Assembly: GCA_035507035.1 (NCBI GenBank)
Contig: DATJOJ010000025.1
Coordinates: 49,768 to 113,767 of the forward strand
Reading direction: 5' to 3'
Source: DATJOJ01 sp035507035
GTDB taxonomy: Bacteria; Acidobacteriota; Terriglobia; Terriglobales; Acidobacteriaceae
Length of the DNA: 64,000 nt
Shown here: piece by piece, positions 7,747 through 18,775 of the stretch
How the letters are laid out: every line of letters starts with the position of its first letter
How positions within the stretch are numbered: the first letter of the stretch is position 1
Translations under genes and position numbers: made by a program
Notes under the pieces: model-generated
Told to the model about the DNA's origin: nothing
Seen by the model: only the letters and a program-made list of their open reading frames with translations
The model's database searches: none

Positions 7747-9282
7747 TTACGGCCCGACGCCTCCGGTATGGCAGTCGCTGCAATTTACTTGGGTCAGGTC
7801 ACCGATGTCTACCGGATGCTGAAACTGCGCCGCCTGCATGGTGATGGCCCGGGCGTCACCCTCCTGCTGGCTCAGAACGGTGTGGCACGTATCGCACTCC
7901 TTGGGAACAACTTTGCCCTCGGGGCTTACGTGCTGGCCATCGTGGCAGCGGAAGCAGCCGCTGTAATAGAAGTGACCGATGTTATTGGGATGGGTCTGCC
8001 AGTTGAGCCGCATCTCGGGAAAGGTCGTCCGCTGATAGATCTTCTGCACTTCATCAATTGCGCTGCGGAGCTCGAGTTGCTTGCTCTTGACGAGATCCGG
8101 ATACTTGCTTTCGTAGAATTCGTGGATCCCCTTAGCAATGGCCTGCACTGCTTCGGGCGTAGTTTTGTAATCGGCGGTCAAAACGGTCACGGCTTGCTGC
8201 TTGATGTAGGGCAGGCCGACATCAATGCGCCGGGCAAGGAGAGATTGATCAACCGCAGCGTCGGGCGGAACATAAATGTGCGTCGGCCGGTTGTGGCAAT
8301 CCACGCAATCCATGCGCCGCTTGGCGGCTTTGGCAATCTGGTCTTTGGTGAGCTTGGAATCTTTGGCGTAATATTCGGTGACTCGCCCCTGCAGGTCCTG
8401 CACGCGAATATAGGGAATCACCTGCCGCTTATCGTCGCTGGCAACGTAGTCCACGCGGGTGGCGATATTCATGTGCCAGTGGATGCCCTCGGGCGCGCCG
8501 GTTGCGGGATCACCGCCGCCAGTGCGAATCAGCATGCGAACCTCGCGCGGAGTATTTTTTTCGTCGCTCGCGTAGTGGGTGAACACTTTCATCTGCGCGC
8601 CCCAGAATTTCTTGGGCCAGTGGCATTCCTCGCAAGTTTCGGGCGCAGGGCGCAAATCATGCACCGGTGTGGGAATCGGCCGCGGATAGGTGTTAAATGC
8701 CGTGGCAAACACCTGTCGCGCGCCCGACAGCTTCGACTTCACATACCACGTCGCCCCCGCGCCCACGTGGCATTCGACGCAAGCCACACGAGCGTGAGGC
8801 GACAATTGGTATGCCGTGAACTCTGGATTCATCACCGAGTGGCAAAGCTGTCCGCAAAACTGGACGGAATCGGTGTATTCGTAAGCGCGATAGCTGCCAA
8901 CCACGCTCAGCATCATGAACGCGATGATGAAGCTAGCCAGAAACGCGAACGCACCGCGCTGGCTGGGATCGTTGAAATCGATCTGCAGATAGCGCAGCTT
9001 TTCTCCGGGTTCCTGCCGCCGGCGTCGCCGGTCATACCAAATGCCAATCAAAATCGCGAGCAGGCCGACGATTAAAAATGCCGGCGCAACCATATAGGCC
9101 AGAATGCCGATGTAGGGAGCAGGTTTCTCCGACAGGATGTCGATGATGAACAGGAATAGGATATTGGCCAGGCTCACCAGCGCCAATGCAAGCCCGGCCA
9201 GACTGATCGGATTGCCCACCAACTGCCAAAGGCGACTCGTCGGCTTCACGTGGTTCTGGGACTTCGCATCGTCGGCACTCAT
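7747..9282 (-). CDS. NapC/NirT-type membrane multiheme cytochrome c (seven heme sites)
   Basis: 511 residues. Three hydrophobic helices (about 30-50, 60-82, 111-131) are followed by a large periplasmic domain. Heme sites are one CX3CH (CGQLCH, residues 143-148) and six CXXCH: CVECH, CEECH, CVDCH, CFRCH, CDTCH and CSDCH. The segment CGQLCHSVMNPEFTAY resembles the first heme site of NapC/NirT/NrfH quinol dehydrogenases. The protein therefore probably takes electrons from the quinol pool and passes them to periplasmic partners. It lies 108 bases after the 11-heme cytochrome gene on the same strand, so the two are probably one operon. The last heme motif is only seven residues from the C terminus. 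The terminal acceptor is unknown. Confidence 0.8.
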   Translation of the reverse strand: MSADDAKSQNHVKPTSRLWQLVGNPISLAGLALALVSLANILFLFIIDILSEKPAPYIGILAYMVAPAFLIVGLLAILIGIWYDRRRRRQEPGEKLRYLQIDFNDPSQRGAFAFLASFIIAFMMLSVVGSYRAYEYTDSVQFCGQLCHSVMNPEFTAYQLSPHARVACVECHVGAGATWYVKSKLSGARQVFATAFNTYPRPIPTPVHDLRPAPETCEECHWPKKFWGAQMKVFTHYASDEKNTPREVRMLIRTGGGDPATGAPEGIHWHMNIATRVDYVASDDKRQVIPYIRVQDLQGRVTEYYAKDSKLTKDQIAKAAKRRMDCVDCHNRPTHIYVPPDAAVDQSLLARRIDVGLPYIKQQAVTVLTADYKTTPEAVQAIAKGIHEFYESKYPDLVKSKQLELRSAIDEVQKIYQRTTFPEMRLNWQTHPNNIGHFYYSGCFRCHDGQHVSPEGKVVPKECDTCHTVLSQQEGDARAITMQAAQFQHPVDIGDLTQVNCSDCHTGGVGP

Positions 9283-9390
9283 TCACTCCTCCGGGCTGAA
9301 CACACTTCTGCGAACTGTTATTCAATACTGTTACGAACGCTGACCATAGTGAAGGAAGAATTTCCTTCACGCAACGAAGAAATTCACCCC

Positions 9391-11529
9391 TCAGGGCTGC
9401 GCCTTTACCGCCGGCTCCTCCGTCTCGCTGCCCTCACCCGCGAATTCTGCAGCGACCTGCGTCGCGGATTTTGCCGTTCCATTGCCGTTGCCGTGTGAGG
9501 TTGCAGCAAATTCGGGTGACGATGCCTCATCTGGAGTGTGCCCGTCGGCTGGGGCGGGCGACGTCGATGCTTTCTCCGTCGCCGCTTGCAATAGGGTTTC
9601 CCCATCCAGGCCATGTTCTTCGCGATAGTGCTCGAACGACATTTTGCCGTCCCACCAGGCCCAATTCATCGGATAAATATCGGGATCGAGGAAGACCTGA
9701 TAGAAGTGCCACACGATGATCGCCAAGGTCGCTAGAATTGCTTCATAGAGGTGGACCGCCGTGGCCACATCCAGCCACCACCGCGGCAGGGCATTGCCGA
9801 AGGAAACTCTCGCCCACAGCATGATTCCGGTGCTGGCCATGACGATGACGCCCCACACCAGCGCCCAATACTCGGCTTTTTCTGCGTAATTGAAACGGGC
9901 GAATTCGGGTTTGCCGGTTCGTCGGCCGCCGTAGTAGGTCATGGTGTGGAAAACATCGGTTACATCTTTCGGAACCGGCATCATGTCTTTGAACAAGCGT
10001 CGCCCTTCCCGGTTCAATGCAATGTACAGGAGGTGGTAGATGCTGCTTGCGATCAGTACCACCGCAGCCACGCGGTGCGTGATGCTGCGTACTCTTTCTC
10101 CCATGCCCAACAATGATGCGAACCAGGAGTCGGGGAACTTCAGTGCGAAGCCGGTCAACACGAGCACGATGAAGCTGCTCAAGAGCGTAATGTGCTGGAT
10201 ACGCTGGCCACGGCTCATCCGGGTGATCGGCCGGTGTTCGGCGCGGCGACGTGCCAGGGCTTTGGCACGCCAGATGAGGAAATTGTGCAACACCATGCCG
10301 CCAATCACGACAACGATCATCACCACATAAAACTGGCGAATGAAGCGCACGGCGCGGCTGCCGACATCGGCCGACAAGGGTGCATCTACGTGAACTCGTG
10401 CAGCGACAAATTTCTCGTTTACTCCGGGATGGCACTGCCCGCAGGTCTTCACCAGATTCTTCGAATTGATGGTGGACCGGGGATCACTCGAAGGCAGAAT
10501 ATTGTGCACGCCATGGCAACTGGCGCAGTTCGCCACAACCTGAGAACCGAGCTTCGATGCCAGGCCGTGATAGCTGGCCAAGTAAGTCGTTTCCCGCCGG
10601 CCTTCGACGCCAAATTCCTGCGTCAAGCGAACCCCTTCGTGGCAACGGGCGCAGGTGAGCAAAGCTACATTCTGCGCGGCTACTGGCGATGTCGGATCGG
10701 TGTGCGACTTGATCGAGTGAATGCCGTGACAATCGGTGCAAACCGGAGCGAGGGAATTTCCTCGCGCGATCGCTTGCCCGTGGATGCTCTCGGCGAATTG
10801 CTTTTCGACTCCGTCGTGACACTTGGCGCAGGTCAGCGGAACATTGAACTTGAAGATCGAAGACTTGGGGTCGCTCGCGGCGAGAATCTCGTGCGTGCCG
10901 TGGCAGTCGGTGCACACGGCAGCTTTTTCCGATCCAGCTGCGACCGCACGCCCGTGCACGCTGCTCTCATAGGAAACAAACGGCTGCGCGCTGTGCCCGC
11001 TGGCTTCCATCACAAATTTCTGCCCGTGGCAGGTGCCGCAAGTCGCGGGAATATTCGCGTGATTCACCTTCGATTTCGGGTCGCCTGCGGCTAGCAATTC
11101 GTGCGGGCTGCCGTGGCAATCGACGCAGGTGGCTGCCTGCTTATCGCCTTGCTGAATGGCCTTTGCGTGAAAGCTCCGGTCATATGCCGCTTGCTGATCC
11201 GCATGGCAGGTGGCGCAGGAGACTTTGGCCGGCGTAGTTTCATGCGGCGAAGTTTTCAGATCGGTGTGGCAATCCACGCACTGAAACATGCTGCCATGCA
11301 TCGAGTCTTTGAACTTGGCCGGATCGACGAACAGGCTGACGGGCTTGCCATTAACGTCGTGCGTCAGGCTCTGATCTCCGTGACAAGCCAGGCAGTCATC
11401 GTTCGTCGGTTTGGGGAGGGCTTTTGGTTTTTGGCCGGCAAAAGCACACAGGGTGAGGAACAGGGGTGAGAGAAGCGCGAGCGCCCTGGCTCGCCGGGCC
11501 AATTGGTTGGAGATCGTGGTTGATAGCAT
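9391..11529 (-). CDS. 11-heme cytochrome c fused to a cytochrome b membrane module
   Basis: About 712 residues. A signal peptide (LLSPLFLTLCAFAG) precedes a periplasmic part with 11 CXXCH motifs: CLACH, CVDCH, CATCH, CVDCH, CGTCH, CTDCH, CAKCH, CTDCH, CARCH, CASCH and CGQCH, spaced as in cytochrome c3/c7-like repeats. After about residue 400 come five hydrophobic helices with paired His (MVLHNFLIW, ITHRVAAVVL, HLYEAILATL, VWHFYQVFL), like the FdnI/b561 family of di-heme cytochrome b. The fused protein could carry electrons between membrane quinol and periplasmic or extracellular acceptors. The Pro/Ala-rich tail is probably disordered. An in-frame ATG at 11541 directly abuts a GGAGG site, too close to use, so I prefer ATG 11529. 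A CRP/FNR-type palindrome lies 80 bases upstream. Confidence 0.8.
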   Translation of the reverse strand: MLSTTISNQLARRARALALLSPLFLTLCAFAGQKPKALPKPTNDDCLACHGDQSLTHDVNGKPVSLFVDPAKFKDSMHGSMFQCVDCHTDLKTSPHETTPAKVSCATCHADQQAAYDRSFHAKAIQQGDKQAATCVDCHGSPHELLAAGDPKSKVNHANIPATCGTCHGQKFVMEASGHSAQPFVSYESSVHGRAVAAGSEKAAVCTDCHGTHEILAASDPKSSIFKFNVPLTCAKCHDGVEKQFAESIHGQAIARGNSLAPVCTDCHGIHSIKSHTDPTSPVAAQNVALLTCARCHEGVRLTQEFGVEGRRETTYLASYHGLASKLGSQVVANCASCHGVHNILPSSDPRSTINSKNLVKTCGQCHPGVNEKFVAARVHVDAPLSADVGSRAVRFIRQFYVVMIVVVIGGMVLHNFLIWRAKALARRRAEHRPITRMSRGQRIQHITLLSSFIVLVLTGFALKFPDSWFASLLGMGERVRSITHRVAAVVLIASSIYHLLYIALNREGRRLFKDMMPVPKDVTDVFHTMTYYGGRRTGKPEFARFNYAEKAEYWALVWGVIVMASTGIMLWARVSFGNALPRWWLDVATAVHLYEAILATLAIIVWHFYQVFLDPDIYPMNWAWWDGKMSFEHYREEHGLDGETLLQAATEKASTSPAPADGHTPDEASSPEFAATSHGNGNGTAKSATQVAAEFAGEGSETEEPAVKAQP

Positions 11530-11607
11530 GCTGTCCGCCATCCTCCTGACGCATCACCATTGTTGGGTTTACAGGCCCGCAGGCACAATGAGTCGTCTCA
11601 CCTGCGC

Positions 11608-11625
11608 TTGTGATTTGAGTCACAC
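11608..11625. promoter_or_regulatory. CRP/FNR-family operator between cytochrome operon and histidine kinase
   Basis: TTGTGA-TTTGAG-TCACAC contains the same TGTGA-N6-TCACA palindrome found before the radical SAM gene. It lies 80 bases from the cytochrome start (11529, minus strand) and 77 bases from the kinase start (11702, plus strand), so it could serve either or both. Confidence 0.55.
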
Positions 11626-11701
11626 TGTCATGTTTGTGAACAGCGCACTTTTAGCCTGCAGATAAAGGGCTTGCGCCCCGGAATGGCGATACAATCCAGC
11701 T

Positions 11702-12622
11702 ATGCGAATCGCCAGCCGGCGCAAGGCGATCATCACTTTTCTGATCCTGGGCGTAAGCCTGGCCGCGGTGGCCGTGGCCGTCGGCATGGGCTGGATCATC
11801 CTGAACTGGCGCGAGGGCATTAAGGTCTTCCTCGGGGTGATTTTCTTCGGTGCGATCACGGCCGGCCTGGTGCTGAACACGATTTTTCTTGTACGGGAAA
11901 TTCGCCGCAATGAACAGCACGACAGCTTTATTAATGCGGTCACCCACGAACTGAAAACGCCGATCACTTCAATTCGGCTTTATCTGCAGACCCTGCAGCG
12001 CCGGGAAGTGGATGAAGCCCAGAGGCGCGAATTCTATCGGCTGATGCTCGATGATACTGATCGCTTGATGGGAACGGTCGAGCAGGTGCTAAGGGCTGGG
12101 ATCGCTGGGCACAGGCGTCGACCCACACACGTTGTGGCGCTCGACTTCGGCGATCTAGTTCGAGAATGTGTCGAGAGTGCGCGCAGCGGCCGGAATCTTC
12201 AGCCCGCGGGATTGCGGTTTGAGCCGTCTCACAACGGAAATAGCACAACTGTTACGGGCGATCCGGATGAGTTGCGCACGGCGGTTTCGAACTTGCTCGA
12301 TAACGCGATTAAATATTCCGGCGATCGAGTCGATATTTCTGTGCAGCTTCAAATTCCGGATGAGAAGCGAATTGCGCTGGTGGTAAGCGATCACGGCGTC
12401 GGTATTCCACAGCACGAGTTGAAGCGCATCTTTCGACGTTTTTATCGCGTTCCTACCCGCACACTGTCGCAAGTGAAAGGCACCGGGCTCGGGCTTTTCA
12501 TCGTGCGCTCGATCGCGAAAAAACACGGAGGCCGCGTGTTTGCGCAAAGCCAGGGCGAAGGGCAGGGAACGACGGTAACGCTAGAACTGCCGCGCAGCGC
12601 GGTTCCGGTGAAATCGGCATGA
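11702..12622 (+). CDS. Sensor histidine kinase with a minimal membrane domain
   Basis: 306 residues. Two membrane helices (about 9-33 and 42-64) are joined by only a few residues, so there is almost no periplasmic sensor. The DHp motif FINAVTHELKTPITS places the phosphorylated His at residue 82. The HATPase_c domain has the N-box DNAIKYS, the G1 box DHGVGIP and the G2 box GTGLGLFIV. The kinase probably senses a signal in or at the membrane, or through a partner. It overlaps the response regulator gene by 4 bases (ATGA), which couples translation. It is divergent from the multiheme cytochrome operon across a 172-base region with a CRP/FNR-type site, so control of respiration is a reasonable but unproven guess. 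Confidence 0.9.
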   Translation: MRIASRRKAIITFLILGVSLAAVAVAVGMGWIILNWREGIKVFLGVIFFGAITAGLVLNTIFLVREIRRNEQHDSFINAVTHELKTPITSIRLYLQTLQRREVDEAQRREFYRLMLDDTDRLMGTVEQVLRAGIAGHRRRPTHVVALDFGDLVRECVESARSGRNLQPAGLRFEPSHNGNSTTVTGDPDELRTAVSNLLDNAIKYSGDRVDISVQLQIPDEKRIALVVSDHGVGIPQHELKRIFRRFYRVPTRTLSQVKGTGLGLFIVRSIAKKHGGRVFAQSQGEGQGTTVTLELPRSAVPVKSA

Positions 12623-13395
12623 GCCGCGTGCTGATCGTCGAAGACGAGGCGCACCTCGCGAAAGGACTTCGCTTCAATCTCGAAGCCGAAGGCCATTCCG
12701 TCGATGTCGTCGGCGATGGGGAAAGCGCGCTCGACCGCTTGCTTGGCCCGCTGGCGAATGGCAAGCAAGGCAAACGTCAAAATGCAAAACGGCAAGATTT
12801 CGATGCCGTGGTGCTCGACGTCATGCTTCCCGGGCGGGACGGTTTTTCAGTCGCGACGGAACTTCGCGCCGCCAGAAATTTTGTTCCGGTGCTGATGCTG
12901 ACCGCGCGTAGTCGTCCTGAAGACGTGCTCAAAGGCTTCGCCTCCGGCGCCGACGATTATCTTCCCAAGCCGTTCGAATTGCCCATCTTGCTGGCTCGAC
13001 TGCAAGGATTGTTGCGGCGTCGCGAGTGGTCGCAGACAGGTGCGGCAGCGAAGCCAGCCGAGGCAAATGCTACCCAGGAAAACGAGACTTTTCGGTTCGA
13101 TGGCCGGGTCATCGACTTTGCGAAGCTGGAGTTGCGAGTGAACGACAGCACGATCCAGCTCACACTAATGGAAGCGGATTTGTTGCGCTATCTGGTTCGC
13201 AATCGCGGCCAGGCAGTTTCGCGCAAGGCGATTCTGGAAGAAGTTTGGGGCTTGCACGAAGACACCGACACTCGCGCGATTGACAATTTCATTGTTCGAT
13301 TGCGGCGCTATATCGAGGATGATCCAGCCGAGCCGAAACATCTGCTGACGGTGCGGGGAGTGGGATACAGGCTGGTGGCCGAGCCGGAGAAATAA
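12619..13395 (+). CDS. OmpR-family response regulator with receiver insertion
   Basis: 258 residues: receiver domain (acidic pair E8/D9, phospho-acceptor D67 in VVLDVMLPG, Lys in LPKPF), then a winged-helix DNA-binding domain (LTLMEADLLRYLVRN, VRLRRYIEDD, VRGVGYRL). It is the partner of the kinase encoded just upstream, with which it overlaps by 4 bases. Odd feature: the phospho-acceptor lies about 14 residues later than usual because of a Lys/Gln/Asn-rich insert (GPLANGKQGKRQNAKR) between helix 2 and strand 3. The insert is written in a low-complexity, A-rich stretch unlike its surroundings. The fold should tolerate it as a surface loop. Target genes are not known; the adjacent cytochrome operon is a candidate. 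Confidence 0.9.
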   Translation: MSRVLIVEDEAHLAKGLRFNLEAEGHSVDVVGDGESALDRLLGPLANGKQGKRQNAKRQDFDAVVLDVMLPGRDGFSVATELRAARNFVPVLMLTARSRPEDVLKGFASGADDYLPKPFELPILLARLQGLLRRREWSQTGAAAKPAEANATQENETFRFDGRVIDFAKLELRVNDSTIQLTLMEADLLRYLVRNRGQAVSRKAILEEVWGLHEDTDTRAIDNFIVRLRRYIEDDPAEPKHLLTVRGVGYRLVAEPEK

Positions 13396-13886
13396 CCGCT
13401 GGCACTCTGGTCATTCCGAACCGATTCAGCGGTGAGGAATCTGCTTTCTGTCGTGCATCGTGACAGTTGCGCCCCATGGGCGCGGGGCAGCATTAGTGGT
13501 GGCCAGCGGCATGGCTGAAGCCATGCCCTGATACAAATCGTCCGGGCGTCTCCAGCTTCGTCTCAGAGCACGCCCTTCAGGCGTGCCGCAATGGCGAAGT
13601 TTCTCGAGTACCGCGCCGATGAGGCGAAACTATCGCCGTCGCAGTTGCGCCCGATGGGCGCGAATTGCCAATGGACGTACTCATGGCCCGACTGAAGTCG
13701 GGCCCTTCCCGGTAGGTCTCTTTGTGGACCAGAAATGCACGGGTCCATTCCGCTTCGCGGCGCTCAAGCCTCAGGATGACACCCTTGACGGGAAGATCGG
13801 AGCTGCTGCCGAGCTGCGCTCGGCTGGACAGCCGGGGCGGCCGTCCCCACGTGAGTACTGCCAGATTCCAAACCAGAAGGGCTTTG
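13396..13886. repeat. Gene-free 490 bp with a cluster of palindromic repeats
   Basis: No credible gene is present. The stretch holds several short hairpin units: a GTCATTCCGA...GAGGAATCTGCT unit (13410-13445) that recurs inverted between groES and groEL; two copies of a unit built on TTGCGCCC-ATGGGCGCG (near 13467 and 13644); GGCATGGCT-GA-AGCCATGCC (13508-13527); GCACGCC-CTTCA-GGCGTGC (13568-13586); and GGCCCGAC-TGAA-GTCGGGCC (13685-13704). These resemble REP/BIME-like dispersed elements and may also protect or terminate the response-regulator transcript and that of the convergent gene at 13887. Confidence 0.6.
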
Positions 13887-14588
13887 CTACTGTCTCGACG
13901 CCGAGGCGCCCGAGGCCAAATCTCTTAACACTCCTAAGAATCCGGCGGCGGCTTCTTCACCGGCGAGGGCCTCCAATTCAATGGTGGCGGCCAGGTGAGG
14001 AGAATTGGGGGCGAAGCGGACGCTTACCAAATTATGTCCGCCCGATGTCATCAGCGCATTCACAATTGGGGGAAGTTCGCGCTGCCAATTGGTTGAGGTG
14101 GTAAGAAGTACCGGGCTGGGCTTGGAAACCGTCCAGGTTCGCGAGGCGTCGGTCAGCTTGGTGTTGCCGTGGGTCATCCAGCGATGGCGGAAAACTTCGA
14201 GGCGCAGTGCGGGGGCATAATCGAGATCGGCTTCGAAGGTGAGAGTTTCTTTTTGCTTGCGATACCGGCTCAGCGCCCACTGCACCGGCAACGGACGCGG
14301 CAGCAGCTTGATGGTGACCTGAGCATTCTCAAACCAGTGAGCGGCAAACCGCAGATGAGCCTGTAGCCGCGACGCCCCAACCCAGCGTGCTTCCACAATT
14401 TTTGCGCGGTGCGAGCAGGCGGCTTCGACCCAGCGCAGGGCATCGACGCCCTTGCGGCGATTGTAACGGCTGAAGATGAAATACCACAGCCCTGCCATGA
14501 AGGCCGCGATCAGCACGTCAATCAGCAGAAATTCCCCCACAACCAACCTCTGATGCGAATGGTACGTCTTGGGGTGCAAGTCAGGCAA
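13887..14588 (-). CDS. Hypothetical protein with one N-terminal membrane helix
   Basis: 233 residues. A hydrophobic helix (GEFLLIDVLIAAFMAGLWYFIF) is followed by a basic RYNRRKG stretch and a mostly beta, Trp/Arg-rich soluble domain of about 190 residues. Positive charge after the helix suggests the domain is cytoplasmic. I do not recognise the family. The start is TTG 14588, which has an AAGGA ribosome site six bases upstream; GTG 14540 is the alternative. It is divergent from the acetyltransferase/prephenate dehydratase pair by 90 bases. The last residues (SGASASRQ) run into the repeat-rich gap. Confidence 0.65.
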   Translation of the reverse strand: MPDLHPKTYHSHQRLVVGEFLLIDVLIAAFMAGLWYFIFSRYNRRKGVDALRWVEAACSHRAKIVEARWVGASRLQAHLRFAAHWFENAQVTIKLLPRPLPVQWALSRYRKQKETLTFEADLDYAPALRLEVFRHRWMTHGNTKLTDASRTWTVSKPSPVLLTTSTNWQRELPPIVNALMTSGGHNLVSVRFAPNSPHLAATIELEALAGEEAAAGFLGVLRDLASGASASRQ

Positions 14589-14678
14589 CTGTTTCCTTGC
14601 AAAATTCTTAAGGAAATATAAGTCTCGTGCTGCCAGTCTGGAAGCCGGGTTTGGGGCGATTGCGGCTACAATGACGAC

Positions 14679-15158
14679 GTGGAATTTGCACTGCGGGACT
14701 TTCGGCCTGAGGATTTCGAGACCCTGTGGAATATCGATCAGCTATGTTTTGCACCCGGGATCGCGTATTCCCGGCGGGAGCTGTCGATTTACATTCGCCG
14801 CCGGGGGGCGTTCACGGTCGTGGTCGAGAAAGCTTCTCCTAAGAACGAAATTGTCGGATTTATCGTTGCCGAATCCAGCCGCCGCCTCGGACACATCATT
14901 AGTATTGACGTGCTGCCCGATGCTCGGCGGTTTGGCATCGGCTCCAAACTTCTGATTGCGGCCGAGGAACGCCTTGCGATAAACGGCTGCAAGGCTGTGG
15001 TTCTTGAAACTGCCGTGGATAATCTTTCGGCTTTGTCCTTTTACAAGAGGCACTTGTACCACGTGGTCAGCACCGAACCTCGCTATTACTCGAACGGCAC
15101 GGATGCCCTGGTATTAGAGAAAGAACTCGCAAACGCGAAGGACGGGACGACCGGATGA
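14679..15158 (+). CDS. GNAT-family N-acetyltransferase (RimI-like)
   Basis: 159 residues. The acetyl-CoA-binding P-loop is VLPDARRFGIGSKLL (R-x-x-G-x-G/A type), preceded by IISID and followed by LETAVDNLSALSFYKRHLY, the order found in RimI-like enzymes that acetylate protein N termini or small amines. The start is GTG 14679; no clear Shine-Dalgarno precedes it, and an ATG at 14671 is out of frame. The 3' end overlaps the prephenate dehydratase start by 4 bases (ATGA), so the two are translationally coupled even though no metabolic link is obvious. Substrate unknown. Confidence 0.85.
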   Translation: MEFALRDFRPEDFETLWNIDQLCFAPGIAYSRRELSIYIRRRGAFTVVVEKASPKNEIVGFIVAESSRRLGHIISIDVLPDARRFGIGSKLLIAAEERLAINGCKAVVLETAVDNLSALSFYKRHLYHVVSTEPRYYSNGTDALVLEKELANAKDGTTG

Positions 15159-15961
15159 GAGTTGCCATCCAGGGCGAGGTCGGATCGTTCAGCCATCAGG
15201 CAGCGTTGCGCATGGTGCCGGGATGCACGATTGCTCCTTGCGCCTGCTCGGCGGAAGTCTTCGATCTGGTAGTTCGCAGTAGGGTCAGCTCTGCCGTGAT
15301 CCCAATTGAAAATTCGTTGGCCGGGTCGGTGGCGGAACACTTTGATTTGCTTCTCACCTGCAACGTATTCGTGCAGAAGGAATTCCGGCTGAGAATTGTG
15401 CACAACCTGATCGCTGCCCGGGGAGTCCGTGTGGAGGAGATTCACCGCGTTTACTCCCATCCGGTGGCGCTTGATCAGTGCCGGGAATTTTTCCGCCGTC
15501 ATCCCAAGCTCGAGCCGGTGCCTTTTTATGACACGGCGGGCAGCGTGAAGCACTTGATGGAAGCCGGCCTGCGCGATGCGGCCGGAATCGCCAGCCGTCA
15601 GGCAGCGGGAGTTTACAAAGGCAAGATCCTCGCCGCGGGAATCGAGGATGACAAACGCAACTTCACCCGCTTTTTTCTCGTGAGTAAGGCTCGGCGGATT
15701 GTTCGCGGGGCCAACAAGACCTCGATTGCTTTCATCATCGGAAATGTTCCCGGGGCGCTTCATCGGGCGCTCGGTATTTTTGCCTCTCGCGGGATCAACC
15801 TTAGCAAAATCGAATCGCGGCCCATTCGCGGCCGACCGTGGGAGTACAGCTTTTTTGCCGACTTTTTGCGAGGGGACGACATGGTTTCTCGGAGTGCCTT
15901 GCGGGATTTGCGCGGCATCACAGAACGGGTGAAGGTTTTGGGCGTCTACCGAGCAGCTTAA
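15155..15961 (+). CDS. pheA: Prephenate dehydratase with ACT domain
   Basis: 268 residues, the usual size of monofunctional bacterial enzymes. It converts prephenate to phenylpyruvate in phenylalanine synthesis. The N-terminal catalytic domain starts VAIQGEVGSFSHQAAL and contains IPIENSLAGSV and the conserved NFTRFFLVS (Thr-Arg-Phe) motif. The C-terminal ACT domain has the GALHRALGIFASRGINLSKI and ESRP motifs that bind phenylalanine for feedback inhibition. No chorismate mutase domain is attached. The gene overlaps the upstream acetyltransferase by 4 bases. A hairpin at 16068 lies between it and the Lon gene. Confidence 0.95.
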   Translation: MRVAIQGEVGSFSHQAALRMVPGCTIAPCACSAEVFDLVVRSRVSSAVIPIENSLAGSVAEHFDLLLTCNVFVQKEFRLRIVHNLIAARGVRVEEIHRVYSHPVALDQCREFFRRHPKLEPVPFYDTAGSVKHLMEAGLRDAAGIASRQAAGVYKGKILAAGIEDDKRNFTRFFLVSKARRIVRGANKTSIAFIIGNVPGALHRALGIFASRGINLSKIESRPIRGRPWEYSFFADFLRGDDMVSRSALRDLRGITERVKVLGVYRAA

Positions 15962-16067
15962 AGTCTCCCTGGTCGGTTCGTTCCATAGGCGGGAATTCCG
16001 GACAATCCAACCTTTGGCGGCAGTACTTTAGGGTGGTAGCAAATCGGGGAGGGAAGGTTTAGAATCC

Positions 16068-16095
16068 AACCGCCCGAAAAAAGGCGGTTTGCATC
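16068..16095 (+). terminator. Hairpin between pheA and lon
   Basis: AACCGCC (16068-16074) and GGCGGTT (16083-16089) form a 7-bp stem around an A-rich loop, followed by TGCATCTTTTC. It is a plausible intrinsic terminator for the acetyltransferase-pheA transcript. Confidence 0.5.
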
Positions 16096-16148
16096 TTTTC
16101 TGTCATCAATCTCATCGAAACTTGAGCAGGATACACTCAAGGTGAAAA

Positions 16149-18581
<2,433 letters not shown>

Positions 18582-18604
18582 ATCCGCACCACTATTAGCT
18601 GAAC

Positions 18605-18644
18605 ATGCCAGCAATTACTAAAGTTGCTGGCATTATTTTTGTTT
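18605..18644 (+). terminator. Intrinsic terminator of lon
   Basis: ATGCCAGCAA (18605-18614) and TTGCTGGCAT (18624-18633) form a perfect 10-bp stem followed by TATTTTTGTTT. Confidence 0.9.
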
Positions 18645-18775
18645 ACCGTACATTCTGTTAGCATCCACTTTTCAAGCCATAGGAACTTCTGGGTCGAAGA
18701 AGTGTTTAATCAATCGACAGGTTTTTAGGGAAATGGAGCGGCCCAGTCGGGAGCCGCATCGAGGCCAAAACACAA

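Noticed and set aside
7768..9075. Open frame of 435 codons antisense to the NapC-type cytochrome
   Set aside because: The sense strand has seven heme motifs; the antisense product has none of any kind.
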